Shown here one piece after another: positions 11,726 to 25,500 of a DNA stretch of 64,000 bases (position 1 is its first letter; every line of letters starts with the position of its first letter). The position numbers and the translations under genes were made by a program. Source of the DNA: Siphlonurus alternatus (taxonomy: Eukaryota > Arthropoda > Insecta > Ephemeroptera > Siphlonuridae); the NCBI GenBank assembly GCA_949825025.1, contig OX463778.1, positions 26,469,551 through 26,533,550 of the forward strand, written 5' to 3'. The notes beneath the pieces are model-generated. The model was given only the letters and a program-made list of their open reading frames with translations. It had not been told where the DNA came from and did no database searches.

Positions 11726-13454
11726 TATAATTATAGCATCTTGAACAACGAGATAAAGTTAAATACATACATATAATTTTATACTCTTATTTGAAAGTTT
11801 CAAAAGTTTTTAGTTTTTATACATAAAATTCAAACTGCATGTATAAGTGTTTTACAACTCACTATAGTAAATCTTTTTTAAGTATTTGTAAGGTTTCATT
11901 ACTAAACTTTATGATTTTATAGTGCCAAATATTAATTGACTAAATTCTCAATTGAAACTTTCGAGTTATAATTTTTTTAAAGAAAATTTTTGCCCTCCTT
12001 TTTTTTTAATTGTTGACATTTGGCTGCCAAAAGTTGGTGTGTTTGATATAGTTCATAATTTAGTGGTATCGAAGGAGGACTCTGTCTCGGCTCAAGCCTT
12101 GCAAGATTTAGTTAACGCCCCAGGGAGCGGCAAATACAACATCCCAGACTAATGTAATACAAGAAATTAGAACTGCGGCGGTACTTTAAAAACACATTCT
12201 CAGCCTCTGGGGGTTGCGGTAGGTTTGAGACAGCAGCTAAAAAATTAACTGCGTACGCAGCATTAGATGAGGTTAAAGCATGCAGTGTATTGTCAATGTG
12301 GACACAAAGCCTCATAAGAAAAGCAGTAAAGTTTAGTTATGGACTCTTGTATTATGGATTTTTTCCTCTTTACGATTAAAATGTATTTATATTAACACCA
12401 ACGTAGACTTGTTAACGTGATTCAAACTAATTTTGTTACACTGCATCAAAAAAGCAGGCATTTAAAGGACACAAATAGGCATGACAAGTACATAACATCG
12501 ATTTTACTGACACAATGCATGGCATTATTCATTCATTTGTAAGCCTTATTGATGCATATGATTACTAAAGAAGGTGGTACCTGACTCGAAATATGCTACA
12601 TAATGTAATACATTAATTCGTTCTGTTTGCAAACCTCTCCATGCGGGTAGGTGATTAAATGGAACTTTATTTTGAATATTACATTTTTCAATGTAAGTGA
12701 ATACTTAATTTGAAAGTTCAGTTTTTTAATAACTCTCAAATTCCATATATTTTAAAGTCTTATATAGTCAACGAGAATAAAATAAAAAATAAAAATTAAA
12801 AACAAAAAACATAATAATATGATATAATACGCATCTATATATTTCCACTAACGCTAAGTTCCACTTTTTATATTCACTGTCAGTTGTCAGAAGTCAGAAC
12901 CATAATTAAGCTGTAACTTTATCTTACGATTTTAATATTAAATAATAATTTACAAAAACTTAAAAAGGACCCTGGATAAAATCAATGTTAAAAAAAGAGT
13001 AGAAGTGCCTAAATACCGGTCATATATGCTATTTCTAAAACTTCAGCGGTCCCCTCCCACCCTGGTTTGAGCCCCCGAGAAGCAAGGCGTCAGTCATGCA
13101 TAGAGGAATAAAATGTCAACAAGGTTTCATAAAGCTGCAATATAGCCGTCCTACTATAGCGGGTTATCAAATATACCAGTCCGCTACTCTCATTAAATAA
13201 GGATTATAAGCTAGAAGCGAACGCATGGGTAGCTCAGGTATTACACTATACACCAGCTGTACAGCACAGCGCATGTTAAACTGCAATGTGCTTGGGTAGT
13301 AAAACTCTTGTTCTTTCACTCTTCCTATCCAACATTATTATCACAGCAGACTGAAAAGGACAAAAATCCGGAAAAGCCAATTCAAAAGAGCTAGTAAAAT
13401 CAGAGTAACATTCTCTCTCGTGGATCCTTCTTAACTTAGTTCATACTGTGTGAG
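11726..13454. other. AT-rich non-coding stretch, no gene seen
   Basis: Only short frames without exon features occur. There are no recognised repeats apart from short A/T runs. Confidence 0.4.
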
Positions 13455-13540
13455 CAGGCGCGAATCCATAAAAAAAATTCGGGGGGGGGGGGGGGGGGGG
13501 GCTAAAAAATTTCGAAGGGGTAATTAACGGCCATTTTAAT
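13455..13540 (+). mobile_element. hAT-like MITE end fragment with a 21-base G run
   Basis: The segment opens with CAGGCGCGAATCCAT, which resembles the terminal repeat of the 63049-63235 element (CAGGGGCGGATCCAG). As in that element, it runs into a long poly-G tract (13481-13501, 21 G). No opposite end or target duplication is visible, so it appears to be a one-ended remnant. Confidence 0.5.
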
Positions 13541-14559
13541 TTAACTGTGTACTTGTAAAACAATTAACTGCATATACGTGCATATTTCTTAATTATTTTA
13601 TTTAATGTTTTAAAAAAATTACGAGTTCATAATATTTCATTTAGTAGTTCATGCGTTATTAAATAAATAACTCTGGTACAAGGTACAAGTTGGTACAACT
13701 TTAACCAAGTTTGTTATAATTAATAAGGGCGCATGAAGGATTTTTTTAAGAAGGGGTGGGATATTACTTACGATAGAACGATAGAACGAGTGATAGGGTA
13801 TAGGGGGGAGGCGGGAGCTCGCCACAAGCGTGCATTTATTTTTACCACCGGAGTTTGTGTACATGTTAGTGTATTGAGCATAAATTTTTTCGTTAATTAC
13901 AATATTAAATCGCTAGAGCTATATATTATTCACATAATTATAAATATGTTAAAAACATTTAAATGCATTTGAGAGATTGTACAAGTGCATCACACGTGGC
14001 GAGGTACGTATGGGAATTATTACATTTTGCCACAGAACAAGCAATTCACGATACCCATACCCTGCAATAAAATTAAATGAAACTTCTACATTTTTTTAAA
14101 AAGTTTTCATGTTATTTACAGATTTAAAAAAAAAAAATAAATAAAAAGAAATTATTTTCATACAAAAGAAGAGATATGAATGTTTATATAAAAAAACAGT
14201 ATAGTTATGATTCATGCATATGATATGTGCAGCACACACACACACACATGTATCCATGGTATTCATTCCCTCTTCACATAAGTCGAGTTTGATACATGCA
14301 AGAGTGAGCATTCCCCCAAGTAACGAATGTATGCTCCCCCACCGGTTAGTTCCCCGGCAGTCTGTACAGAAATTGGCTGATTTGAGACGAGAGGGGAAAA
14401 TAAATTTCCGGACCGCTATCATCTCGCTATGATTATTGTTTCGTATTACCATATACTGTATCTGGTGCTTAAGGCGAACTAATTTAGAAACCAGAGACCA
14501 AGTAAACATCCACGAGCGTGTTTAATTCTATATATTAACTTTATCCTTATTATTAAACA
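13541..14559. other. Non-coding stretch with short CA repeat
   Basis: This stretch includes a short (CA)n tract near 14232-14247 and a patch of moderate GC at 14240-14420. The longest frame, on the minus strand at 14096-14509, is rich in Phe/Lys/Val-Cys repeats that come from A/T and CA runs. It is not taken as a gene. Confidence 0.4.
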
Positions 14560-15150
14560 TCACTTTCGGGACCCCAAAATTAACCAGCGTTTTCCTATGC
14601 TGGGACGCACTTCCTTTGGGCGAGCGTCTGGGTTCGTCGGAACCCGACGAAACTTTTCCTGGGGGTTCCCGGGGGTGGCCGCCGTAACCGGGAAAATAAT
14701 AAAAAATCCACGTCCGGGGGGGGACTGGGGGTGAATTTTTTTATCTAGATTTTTGGGGTTTTTCGGCCTCCGAGCTCTTCCGGTGCCCTGCGCTGGCCTT
14801 GGCCGGTGGAGGTCTTTGCCCGGTGAACTTTTGTTCCTGCCGAGTCGTGTTCGGTTCCGGACACCGGACACCGTTTCGGCAGCGCACGCCGCCCGTGAGG
14901 TTACGTTTGGAAATTTGGGCTCTTCGGTGTCGTGTGGTCTGTGTTTCGAATCACCGTGTGTTCGAGTGTTGGTGCGTGGTGTGTTGTCGTGGCCGTGTAG
15001 TGAGGACGTCATGCTATTACGACGTATTACGTGTCACTTTGATGTGTTATGGCCCTCTATCATGCACTTTGAATCACAAATGTGGACATTGTGGACACGG
15101 GGTGACCTTGTGCCGCGTGACTCCACGGCTAGGGGATCTCCTCCCTGAGT
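14560..15150. other. Large CpG-rich island of unknown origin
   Basis: About 590 bp with G+C and CG content far above the surroundings and sharp edges on both sides. It holds overlapping frames on both strands (minus 14560-15012, plus 14753-15148 and 14799-15185), as expected where stop codons are rare, so the frames alone are weak evidence. A GGGTTCGTCGG/AACCCGACGA hairpin lies near 14631-14653. The protein versions show no domain I recognise. It could be a gene promoter with a 5' exon, or the 5' untranslated head of a retroelement whose body is missing. Confidence 0.45.
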
Positions 15151-18100
15151 TCATCTTTTCGTTGGTTTCGATTTGTGTTTTCTGATACGTAGACATGTAA
15201 CGCACAACGTACTAGTATTGATATTAAAAACGACAAAGTTTTGATAATCCTCATACAGTTGTATTTTATTTATACACATTACTAATAAGTACGGGATACT
15301 GGTAGGTGGAACATTATAGTTATAGAAATATTTTTGTGAAAGAGAAGTAGAGCAATCTTTTTTTTTTTTTTTTTAAACAACCTTTTACCAAATTAAAAAT
15401 ATATTCTATATTTTCTGTTATTCTGTATACACCTATCTGCAATTTGTAAATATAACTGATAATTTTTTTTTTCTTCATTGAACTTTTCAATTGACTATAA
15501 TATATCACTATCTGATTATGAGATCAAAGTCTATTCAAGTACCAAAAAGTTAAAAACTTTACTCCATGCACTTAAAATAATGAAAAGGTTTATCGTCCTC
15601 AAACGCTACTTTCAACATTATTTTTTTTACACATAAAAATTTAATTAATAATAAAATTGATGAAAAAAAAGTGAGTGGTCATCAATCATTTTATGTACAC
15701 ATATTTATACACGGCTACTCGGATTCATGATTTTTTTTTTTTTTTTTTTTTTTTCACATTGAAATTTTAGCGTAAAAAATATATAGCAAAAAATGTCAAA
15801 GGACACCAAACTGCTGATGTGTTTTCAATATAATTAAAAGCAAGTCTACAAAGGCGAGCCTCGGAGGACCTAGAGTTTTAGTCCAGGCTTTGAATATTTT
15901 GATTAATAAGCTCAGGGACCCTTGTCCATCAATTGGTCCCAAGTCGAATAACAATGTTCACACTGATATAGTAATGTTCCAACAATCTAGAATTCAACAT
16001 TCCATTATATATAAAGATAAACCGTCAACCGAGATTTATTGTTTTAACACGATATTATTAAGCAATAATAATAAAAAAGGCTGGTCGGGAGTGGACAAAC
16101 TCCATGATTTTTTTTATTGAATATTTGGATAGAGGACTTCGAGTTATGTACTGTCCATATTCTTTTGAATTCTGCAAAACCCTTTAAATCATGTCACAAA
16201 ATACTCTGATGTCAAAGTCATGCAAATATTTAAGAACCAAGCATAGGGAAAGACGTTGCATGACTGTGGCATCACAGCTAGCGTCTTGCTCCTAGATTTT
16301 GAAAGTGTTACAGCTGGGTTAAAAAATTCTGAAAAAATTTGACAAGATGCATAACTCAAGATCCTCTACCCAAATATGCAATAAAAAAATCATGAAAGTT
16401 GTCCATTGAAGCCATAGAGAGTTCCATCAAATACATAAAAGTGTCACTGCTATCTCATTTTTCAAAGTCTCAAACTGCAAGAGTTACATTGTTTCTTTAT
16501 TAACTAATGTAGCAGACAGCTTTGTTAAGTTAAGGTTATAAGTAAGTTGACTTAAAAAAAAAAGGTCTCAGATATTTTTTTTTTGAACAAATAATTTCAC
16601 TTGTAGAAGAATCAATAGAACTGCACCATTCTGACTTCTTATTGACTTCCCATAGTGAGTAATTTCACACTCAATTAATCCATTATCACCATTATCATAT
16701 CCAAAGAAAGGATTTTTTTACCAGCAATTAATTATATAGGAAATAAATTTTAAAATTCTTAGAGCTTTTTTTAATACTTATGAATTTAGGATACCACGGG
16801 CGTCTTTTTTCATTTATTTCTTACAATTTTTTATTGAAAAGTGATCTCTGGACATTACTTCAAATAAAAAAATTCTTAAACTAAAAACAAACTGGAAACA
16901 TATCAGAGTATAGCATAATATTCTATTTATGCATTTTGTTCGTTTTTGTTTCGTATCTCAAAACAGTGTGAAACTGTGAATTTTATCGTTCGGTTTGGCT
17001 TTTACGGAAACTATGGAACGTGGTGAGCTTTATTATTAACATTGCAAGCAAAGCTGTTCTTCTCACCTTCCACAAAATTGCTGCATCGATTCCTATGTAC
17101 CTAATTAGCATATCAGTTTCCCAATAATTTCCTTAAATTATGTTAGGATAATTTACTTGTAGCAACACGTATACATGTCTTATCGACCGCAATCTCAAGA
17201 CATTAGTTTTACAGGGAATTTACACGTCACTAGATGAATCTATAGATTTTACACATTATAGGTTTTGATGAGTAAAAAAAAAAATTAATAATTTCTAGCT
17301 GAACTTAAACAAATGACTTTTTCTTTTTTACAAATTGTCAATAAATCAGTCGGTATAATATGCATATAAATTTTTTTTCATTTCCATATATGAATTTTAA
17401 ATTAAAGAAATCAATCTGTGCTTTCTGATATTTGAGTTGATATGGTCAATAGTGAGTGTTGAGCGATGCTGCTGCTATGGACGACGAATCAATTGAGTAG
17501 TTTTGCGGCGAGCTACATAATTTACGCCAAGTGTCGATCAGCCAGACGAGTTTAAATTCTCCAGCGAGCACACGTAAAGACAAGCGCAAAGGAAAATGGA
17601 ATCTTTTTTTTTCTTATTATTTGCAAGTCAGTAGACTTTTTTTTTTATTATTTGCAAGTCTGTAAACTAGCTTCAATGTTAGTTGTCTGGTTTCTGGTGG
17701 ACTCAAATATCAGTCAATCTGAACTTGTGCACAACTGAAACCTAAGGAAAACAATGGAACAAGAACAGTAGAGGGTTTAAGAAAGCCTATATATATATTA
17801 ATGTACCTGTACATACAGAGAATAGAGTATTGGATATCTTAATACTCTTCATTTCATACAAATTTTCATACAAAAATGACAAAAATAAATAAGAAAATTT
17901 TGAGTTTAGCACAACCAAGATACGTAAATATACAAAATCACATTACAAGCAACAATAAAAATGTTTTTCATGTTCCTTGTACTGTACATCTGAATGATTA
18001 TTAATTTTATTCATGAATAGATTGTACATTTACGAACTTATACCTAATTATAATATCACTTAATACATTCAGCACTACCGTCCATGCAATGCAGTTTAAA

Positions 18101-20133
18101 ATTCAATTGATGACAATTTGTTAATATTGAAATATGTTTATTTAAGTACTTCCATGTAGTTATATATTATTATTGTGGTTATATATTATCGCACTGGTTA
18201 AAACTTCACGAACAGCACACGCAATTTGACGGTGGAAAAAAAAAATGCTTTCATGAAATAATTCAAAACTTCAGATATTATTTATCAGTTTCCAATTTTT
18301 TATAACGTATGAAAATAAAATGCTCACAATGGTATATATAGTCCCCTTCCAGCATGTGTAAACGCTTTTTAAACTTTCAGCCTTGGTGCCTCGAAATACC
18401 AATTTCTCTGCGTGGTTTAGCTTTGATAGTCGAACTTTACTATTATGTAGTCTTCAAATAGAGTTGGATATCATATGAATGAAATTTTGTCCAACTTTTT
18501 AGCAATAACAAAGTTCGAGTATGTTTACAGGAAACGAGAAGTACTAAAAATGAGCCGAATGATTTTTTTCCCCCGTTAACAACCAAAAACTTTCTGCCAT
18601 ATATGAAATGGCTGTTTTAATCTTGTCTTGTTAGATATGGAAAGGAGGGGGGGAGATAACATGGCACAAGTTTTACTTGGGTAATTTCCTGTGCACGCTG
18701 AGGGTTGTGTGTGTCGTGGACCAAAGTGATGGTGCGGTATTCCACCTCCTTGCTTGGCTTTATATTTATGAATCACTGCATTGCATACTTCAACGATTCT
18801 ACGGAAATGATATTAATGTATTCTAAAAATCTGCCTTTGTTCAAATGTGTCGTAAAGTTATACTATAGTTAAAATAATATTTTATAAGCAGTCATAATAA
18901 ATCACTTTAAAAGAGAATAGTTTGTGAAACGTTTGTGCGTTGTCACTTAGAGAATTTTGATTGTTGTTCATAGCAAGTATTTATAAAAGGAGAATCAAAT
19001 TGCCCTACAATTAAGAAGTAAATTCAGTAATAAAATTAAATTATAATATCAAACATTAAAATATTAAAATGCTTATCAGTCCGATTAATTTAGATTTTGT
19101 TTATTTCCTGACTTGTTGCAACAATTCAATTTTAGCTTCGAGCATTGATGTATGAATTTATGAACATATTGAGAGATGATTCATATAAAAATTTACACTC
19201 AAAACAAGAATACCATAGAATTTTATTTTTAAGAAAACATCGTTTATCCTAATATTTTTGACCACTAAAAGATTTTTGTTTTTAAGTGCCAAACTTTTCT
19301 ATGTGAGTGCTCAGCCCTCTCCCTCTTGCAAGAAACGATGCGTCAATTCTTTTCTTTCGCCTCCTCCATATAAGCACGGTAATATATTTCCAGAGTCCAG
19401 CACTTCTGCTAGCACTTTTCTAGGGACCATTGCCATATCCATAAATTTATGTGCAACTTATGGAGGGTCGTCTTTTTGAGAATGTATTGAAATCCCATAT
19501 AGCTGGCAAAACGGCACCATAGATCACGACCTTGAGCTGGCTGCTATTGATTCTCTCCTTCTCCATCCTCTTTAACGGTGAACCACACTGTGAGACGAGC
19601 CATTAAGGCATGCGAGATCAACTTCCAGTACAAAAAGATTAGTGTGGTTTAGAATACAGATTATATTATTTAGTTGATTGTCAACCCAAATTTAGCGTAA
19701 GTAATAAGTGATGTTGGTATTGAACTGAATGAACTCGTACATTCAGGCATAATAACTAGAACTTTTGATTTGTAAAGAAAATTGCGTATTATTCTATATG
19801 CACTTGGTGGTTTCAATATTTAACGTTCCAACATAAAAAAGTGGAGAAAAAGTATTGTGTAAATATTATACTTGTTATATACACCAAACTTTAACATGAG
19901 TATCCAATTTATATAATCGAATATATAAATTATATTTTATTGATAACATAAAAAATGAGCTAAAAGCTTTTAAACTATTCAAAGCGACTTAATGGTACAT
20001 GTCACACAAACATAATACAGTATACACGGATAAAACGGATTGCAATTCACTTTGCTAACCTAACAAAATATTGTTGTATCCGAATAGGTTACTACACAGG
20101 AATAATTTGGCTATTTTTTTGTTTCAGTTTATC
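15151..20133. other. AT-rich non-coding stretch, no gene seen
   Basis: T runs occur near 15359-15374 and 15731-15754. A 25-30-bp imperfect tandem duplication (TTATTATTTGCAAGTC, twice) lies at about 17614-17670. The GC-richer patches at 17455-17590 and 19290-19620 have no supported frame. Confidence 0.4.
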
Positions 20134-20160
20134 ATATAATATATTATATATATATATATT

Positions 20161-20202
<42 letters not shown>

Positions 20203-20206
20203 TAAT
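20134..20206. repeat. (AT)n microsatellite
   Basis: Interrupted TA dinucleotide repeat of about 70 bp. Confidence 0.9.
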
Positions 20207-22401
20207 GACATACATAGCAGTTTAAAAAAAAAACGATTTAATAATATTAAATGAAAATAATTTTAACTACAAATCCAGTTTGAATTATTACATTTATTCA
20301 CGATTATTTACCGTACAAAATTTACTGTACAAATTAATTGCACTTAAATTAATATTCTGTTCTTAAAAATAGGGATGCTGTTTGCATCATGGATGTTAAG
20401 CTCATGGTTTGCAAAATTTTACTTTCACCCTTCTGCAAAGCAAAGAGTTCCATTGACTTTAAGAAAGTACTGGGGCGTAGTATTTAAAAATGATGAATGC
20501 AGTAATCTGAGTTTGTGCAAGTACCATGTTCAAACATGGAATACTACAGCAACATATGAGTTGCATTTTAAGCTGTCTTGTAAACGTTAGTTTTTTATCT
20601 CTGCTCTTAGAAAGGGTACAACCCCTAAAGGTATAGAAAACTGTAAGCGAACCCTACAAGATGTAGGCTTATGCACTTCTCTCTCTCCCGTATGCTTATC
20701 AGCTGGGAGAGGGGATGTGGGATTTACCTAATACCCCCTTGTACTGCACACAGCAAATACAATGAGTAAATAAATAAATAACATGGAAAATATATTATAC
20801 CACCATGCTGTATGGATATATTAATTTTATAACTCTATTACTTTTTGTAACAATTTAATAAGCCCATTTGGGTTTATAATAGTTGTTTATAAAACAATGC
20901 ACTGTAAGTAATCTGAAAAGATAAAACAAGATTACGGTTTTAAATCACATGAAGTGATACAAAATCTAACAACTTGATAAAATAACAATTTCTTGTCAGC
21001 TCATACAAGATTTTATCCTCGGATTCAATAGACTGGAATAAAAACTATCAACTACACTGGCTTCTCAAAATTGTGCTGCGACGCTCCATTTGCGTCGAGC
21101 GAGCATTTCGTAGTACAGAACGTCCGGATGACTTCTTGCTGGTGGCTCAGCTGGCAGAGGCATCTCACTGTCCAATTCAACGTTTGCGGTGGACAAAGAT
21201 CCCGTCAAGCAAAAAAAGGAAAAGACTTTAGAAGCAAACTTGTCAAATGTTAACATAAAAATGTGTGTGGTAAAATTTGTTGGTGTTACAAGCTTCTTCG
21301 AAGTTTATTTTCACTTTCATTGCTTTTAAATCATTATATTAGCAATTGATACAATTCAAAATCAAGAAGTATATGATTGATAATATGAATACCTGCATGA
21401 ATAAAATAATTGGGAAATTATAACAATTAGAAAAAAAAAACTAGAAATAAAGTCAATGTAAAATTTATTTTATAAATTTCTGACTTTAAATTGATATTTA
21501 ATAATCTCATAAATAATTCCATATTTTCACTGTTGTTTGTAACCATTATTTAATCAAAATAAATGCATAAAATTAAGATCATAGATTTTTTATTGCATGA
21601 TAAAATTTAATTAAAAAAAGTTGTTATTTACATGTCAAACAATTTTACGTACTTTGTAACATCAGAGCCACCTGTGGCGCGGGTGTGAAGCTAATGTAAT
21701 TGGCAACGTGGCGGGTCAAACCGCCGAGCAGAGAGAGGGGGAGCTTCACCCTGATTACCAGCATTGCAACGTTAATTGACTTAACATGAAAGAAAAGTAA
21801 TTATGTCAATTTATAAAGTGTCAAACAAACACAGTATTAATTAAAATTAGAAGCTTAATTCACTCACGTTACAATAAATAATGCATATTTTATGATGTGG
21901 AAGCGAGGTCGAACAGTTATATACACGAGTATTGTTGAAAATAAGCGATTGCATGGCCTGTTCACTTCGATCACAGACAATTTATTTTGACCAGCATTAA
22001 TTTGCGAGGAGTTAATTTAAAACCTTGACTCGTTTACCGTCTCTCCGGATCTCCTGGTATACGTACACTATTATATTATGTATATTAGTTATTACTGTTA
22101 GTAATTTAATCTAATTTGCTCTTAATTACAGTAATTAATAATACACATTATGTGTTCTATTGGTGTGTGTCATGCTGCAAGCCGTTCAAAGTTTCTAGGG
22201 GGTGTTCGATAACTCACTCGCTCCCTACATATTGGATTTTATGAGTGTCCTAGCCTCTAAAATCATCACTTCTTTACGCCTCTACGTTAATCTAAAAACA
22301 AGTTTTAAGTATATCTTACTTGTGAATTATTGATTTCAATATGATATTTTATTGATAATTTAAACCTAGCATTACCAAGATCTTTTTTGTCCCACCCTAT
22401 A
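20207..22401. other. Mostly non-coding stretch with one exon candidate
   Basis: The only segment with coding flavour is 21065-21167 (listed separately). The patch at 21665-21775 is GC-rich, but no frame with splice sites was found. Confidence 0.4.
21065..21167 (-). CDS. Candidate terminal coding exon, unknown product
   Basis: On the minus strand an acceptor-like ...TTGGACAG at 21168 is followed by a frame that ends in TGA at 21065-21067. The implied peptide, EMPLPAEPPARSHP and then a Tyr/Glu/Arg-rich end YYEMLARRKWSV, has ordinary amino-acid composition and CG-containing codons, unlike the AT-driven frames around it. I recognise no domain. The acceptor has only a modest pyrimidine tract. It has the same strand as the PTB gene and could be one of its 3' exons, but no phase link could be shown. 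Chance is a real alternative. Confidence 0.25.
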
Positions 22402-22583
22402 CCAGGGGGGGGGGGGGGAGACAAACGACCCTTCATAAATCCCTTTATAAATATATTGGAGAAATGCATTGCTGATTGGCTAACTATTACTCCTTTTAGA
22501 TATTTGGAGCAGTCTTATACACCTTTTTTCCACTTCAAAAAAAGGCAAAAAAGCTATGGGTCGTTTTGACCCCATCCCCTTGG
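22402..22583. mobile_element. Non-autonomous DNA transposon with TA-flanked inverted ends
   Basis: The left end starts CCAGGGG, runs into a long G tract and then ACAAACGACCC. The right end, on the other strand, reads CCAAGGGGATGGGGTC then AAAACGACCC. The ends are inverted repeats of about 27 bp. TA lies on each side (22400-22401 and 22584-22585), as expected for a TA target duplication of the Tc1/mariner type. The 182-bp body has no transposase; the 60-codon frame at 22387-22569 begins outside the element and is accidental. Confidence 0.65.
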
Positions 22584-25500
22584 TAATTAATGCTTGGATT
22601 TTCATAATTCAAAATGACAAATAAAATAATCAATAATTTCTTCTCTCAATCTTAATTTCTAAATAGAGCCAACAGGGATACAATATATTATGCATGTTTA
22701 TATAACATGGAGCAGATTGAACAATGATATATAATTATTTGCTAATGCAGTTGCAAAATAGGACAGCAAATAGGACAACATTCCTCGTACACTGTAGTTA
22801 AATATTTACGATTATGTAAAACTCCTGAGCATAATTCAAGCTCGCAGTTGAGAGTGCCGTCCGACTTGGTAGAAGCTGGCGACGCTCCCTCGGATCCTAC
22901 TGTAGCGAGGCGCCAGAGCAGCGGACAAATTTGACTCACAGAATAGCCCAGGGACTTCATAAATAACATGGGCGCTTTAAATCTTCATTTTAGCATCTAC
23001 ACACAGAAACAGCTTTTTTATTGTAACTAAATTGAATTGAAAACTACAATAAAATTAATGAGGATGCTGTTTTATTATTATTTTACATAAATTTTCCCAT
23101 TTTTTTTTTCTTAAAGCAATTTGTGGGGACCTTGCTTTTTGATATTGCTTTTTTATTGTATGGGTCATTCCTCATGGTTTACGACCTCTAGCACGTACCA
23201 AGGCCGGCTATTGCAGAAGCAAGCGCCTGATTTGTATGCAACTGGTCTTGAAGCTCAGCTGAAATTGTAGTCTATATGCAAGGATGAATGAGTGAGTCGT
23301 GAAAATGCTGTCAACATTTTTACTGTAAATATATATTTCACTTCATTTTTTTCTTACAAATACTTTACATAATAATGTATGGGTACGTGAATTTATTGAT
23401 GAAATTTTATATTTTATCTTGATTCAAACATCCGTTACTGAAGCCAATTATGATGTTTGATCATATAATCAAACTAAATCTACACTTTATTGGTGATGAA
23501 TAGCCGACTCTGTACAAACGTGCAGTGGCAGTTCACTTCTAATTTATTTAGGAATAAAATGTCACAAACAAGTAAATAAATTTGGTCAATATTTACAGCA
23601 TGTTCTTATTATGTATGGTTATTTACTTGAAAAATATTGCTAAATATATGTATTCCATTCACATAAGTGTTCATTCTCTTATTGAATTTTAAATCATGTA
23701 TAAATTTATGTGGTACATACAATTAATAAAAACTAAAACAAAAATTACGTGCTAGCAGCGAGAGATAGACTGTTATGATTCATAAAAACAGACGTAAAGT
23801 TGCATGTGGCAAGTGTATGAAGTGCTTAGGATGTTCATTTGATCATATATATATATATATATATATATAGCATTAACGCGGTAGCATAATTATCTTGTAT
23901 CAGGAGAATTTGCTGCAATCTTCCTTTGCACAATTACACAATTATTCTCTTATCTTCTACTTGCATAACGTTGAGACACAGTCTACATTTTCCAGTGTAA
24001 TAATATAGAAAAATGAGTCTTACGATCATATAGTTAACATTGTGTATGTTATAGAGTTATTTTCTCGTACTGAATGCATGCTACTAATGCTTTATGAGTG
24101 CAGAGAAATATGTTGTATGTACCAAACATATATATGCCTTTGGGAAATTAGTTGTAATGGAAATAAAACTGAAAGCCTCATGAACGCGATAAAAAAATCT
24201 AGTAAATGAATGTTACATAAAAAAATAATTTAATACTTTAGGGAAATAAAAGTGCAATTGTTTCATCATTTTGTTCTAGAAAGAAAAAATTGAGTATTTA
24301 TTTTAAATCCTCTTTTTTTTTCTCTTTTCAAATTTTTGTATAGTTATTCCTCTATCAATTTCAGAGTAAAATCAATAAACAAAGACAAACAAAATTGTGT
24401 TGCAAAATCACTATTTGTATAAAACTACACCACCAAGCGGCCACTCTCTATTAGTACTTGCCTATTTAATATAGACAATACAGAGAGTGCAAAATGTTTA
24501 ATTTACGTCCAGTAATTCTGTATTCCTTAAATAACAAAAATTATATGTTGAAATCTCTAGAACTGCTAAAAAAAATTACATATTTTGTCCAGTTCGCTAC
24601 ACGCTTTCACGCAATTGAACTGTACATCAATGAAGACAAGAAAGTCAGGGCATTTATGTTTGTGAAGGCTATGATGCTTCATGGATATAAGTATTATGTC
24701 TCGTAGAGGCACAGCGGGGGAAGAAGAAAAAAAAAGACCAATGTGTATGTTGAAAAGCGAAGACATGAGCTGTCATCCACATTTCAGTGATGTGACAAGC
24801 TTTTAGCCCTCTAAACACACGAGAAGCTCCCTGTGCCTTTCCACAGAGACATGTTCGTCTTCCATATATATCTATAAATGAACACGAGACGACGACGCTT
24901 TCATAGCGCGTGGCTTCTCGTTGCCTATTGCTTCTGCTTCTATCCTATTCACAAATATCCGTACAATAGGATCACTCACAGAGCTGAAGCAATACTGGCA
25001 TGCTGGGGAGGCGGCGGCTTCATCATTGCTCGTATACAGTAATCAAGCTCCAATCTCATCGTATCTAGTCGACTTTCCATGCAGCATTATATATATTATA
25101 TAATACATAGCAAAATGAATTTTTTAAAAACTGAAGTAAGCTCTCCTTTGTGCTTCATATAATATAGATTATTAAAAATAGTATAGTATATATTATATAT
25201 ATATTTTTTCTTTTGCTATGATCACGGTAAAAAATGTAGACCATGATGTAAAAACTGTTTATGGTATGTTATACAACGTACCATATTATATACACTGCAG
25301 CTTTAAACTATGCATACAATAATAATTTAAATTACAATTAAATGTTATCCTATCCTGTAAAAACTTGTAGTAGTCAAGTAATAAACTTCAAATCGCTTAT
25401 ACGACAGAAAAGCTCATTGGAAAAAATGTAATTAAAATTGTATCGTGTAATGTTGCCTTCATGTTTTGCAATGAATGCAAGTACAAAGTGATGAGTTCTG

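Noticed and set aside
14096..14509. 137-codon minus-strand frame
   Set aside because: The C-terminal part is Phe/Lys/Cys-Val low complexity from A/T and CA runs. No domain, acceptor or donor supports it.
14560..15012. 150-codon minus-strand frame in the CpG island
   Set aside because: GC-rich DNA has few stops. Frames are open on both strands, and the peptide is Arg/Pro/Lys-rich without a domain. Kept only as a CpG island.
21120..21175. tRNA-like A box (GGTGGCTCAGCTGG)
   Set aside because: No matching B box (GGTTCRANNCC) at the expected distance and no cloverleaf, so not a tRNA or tRNA-SINE.
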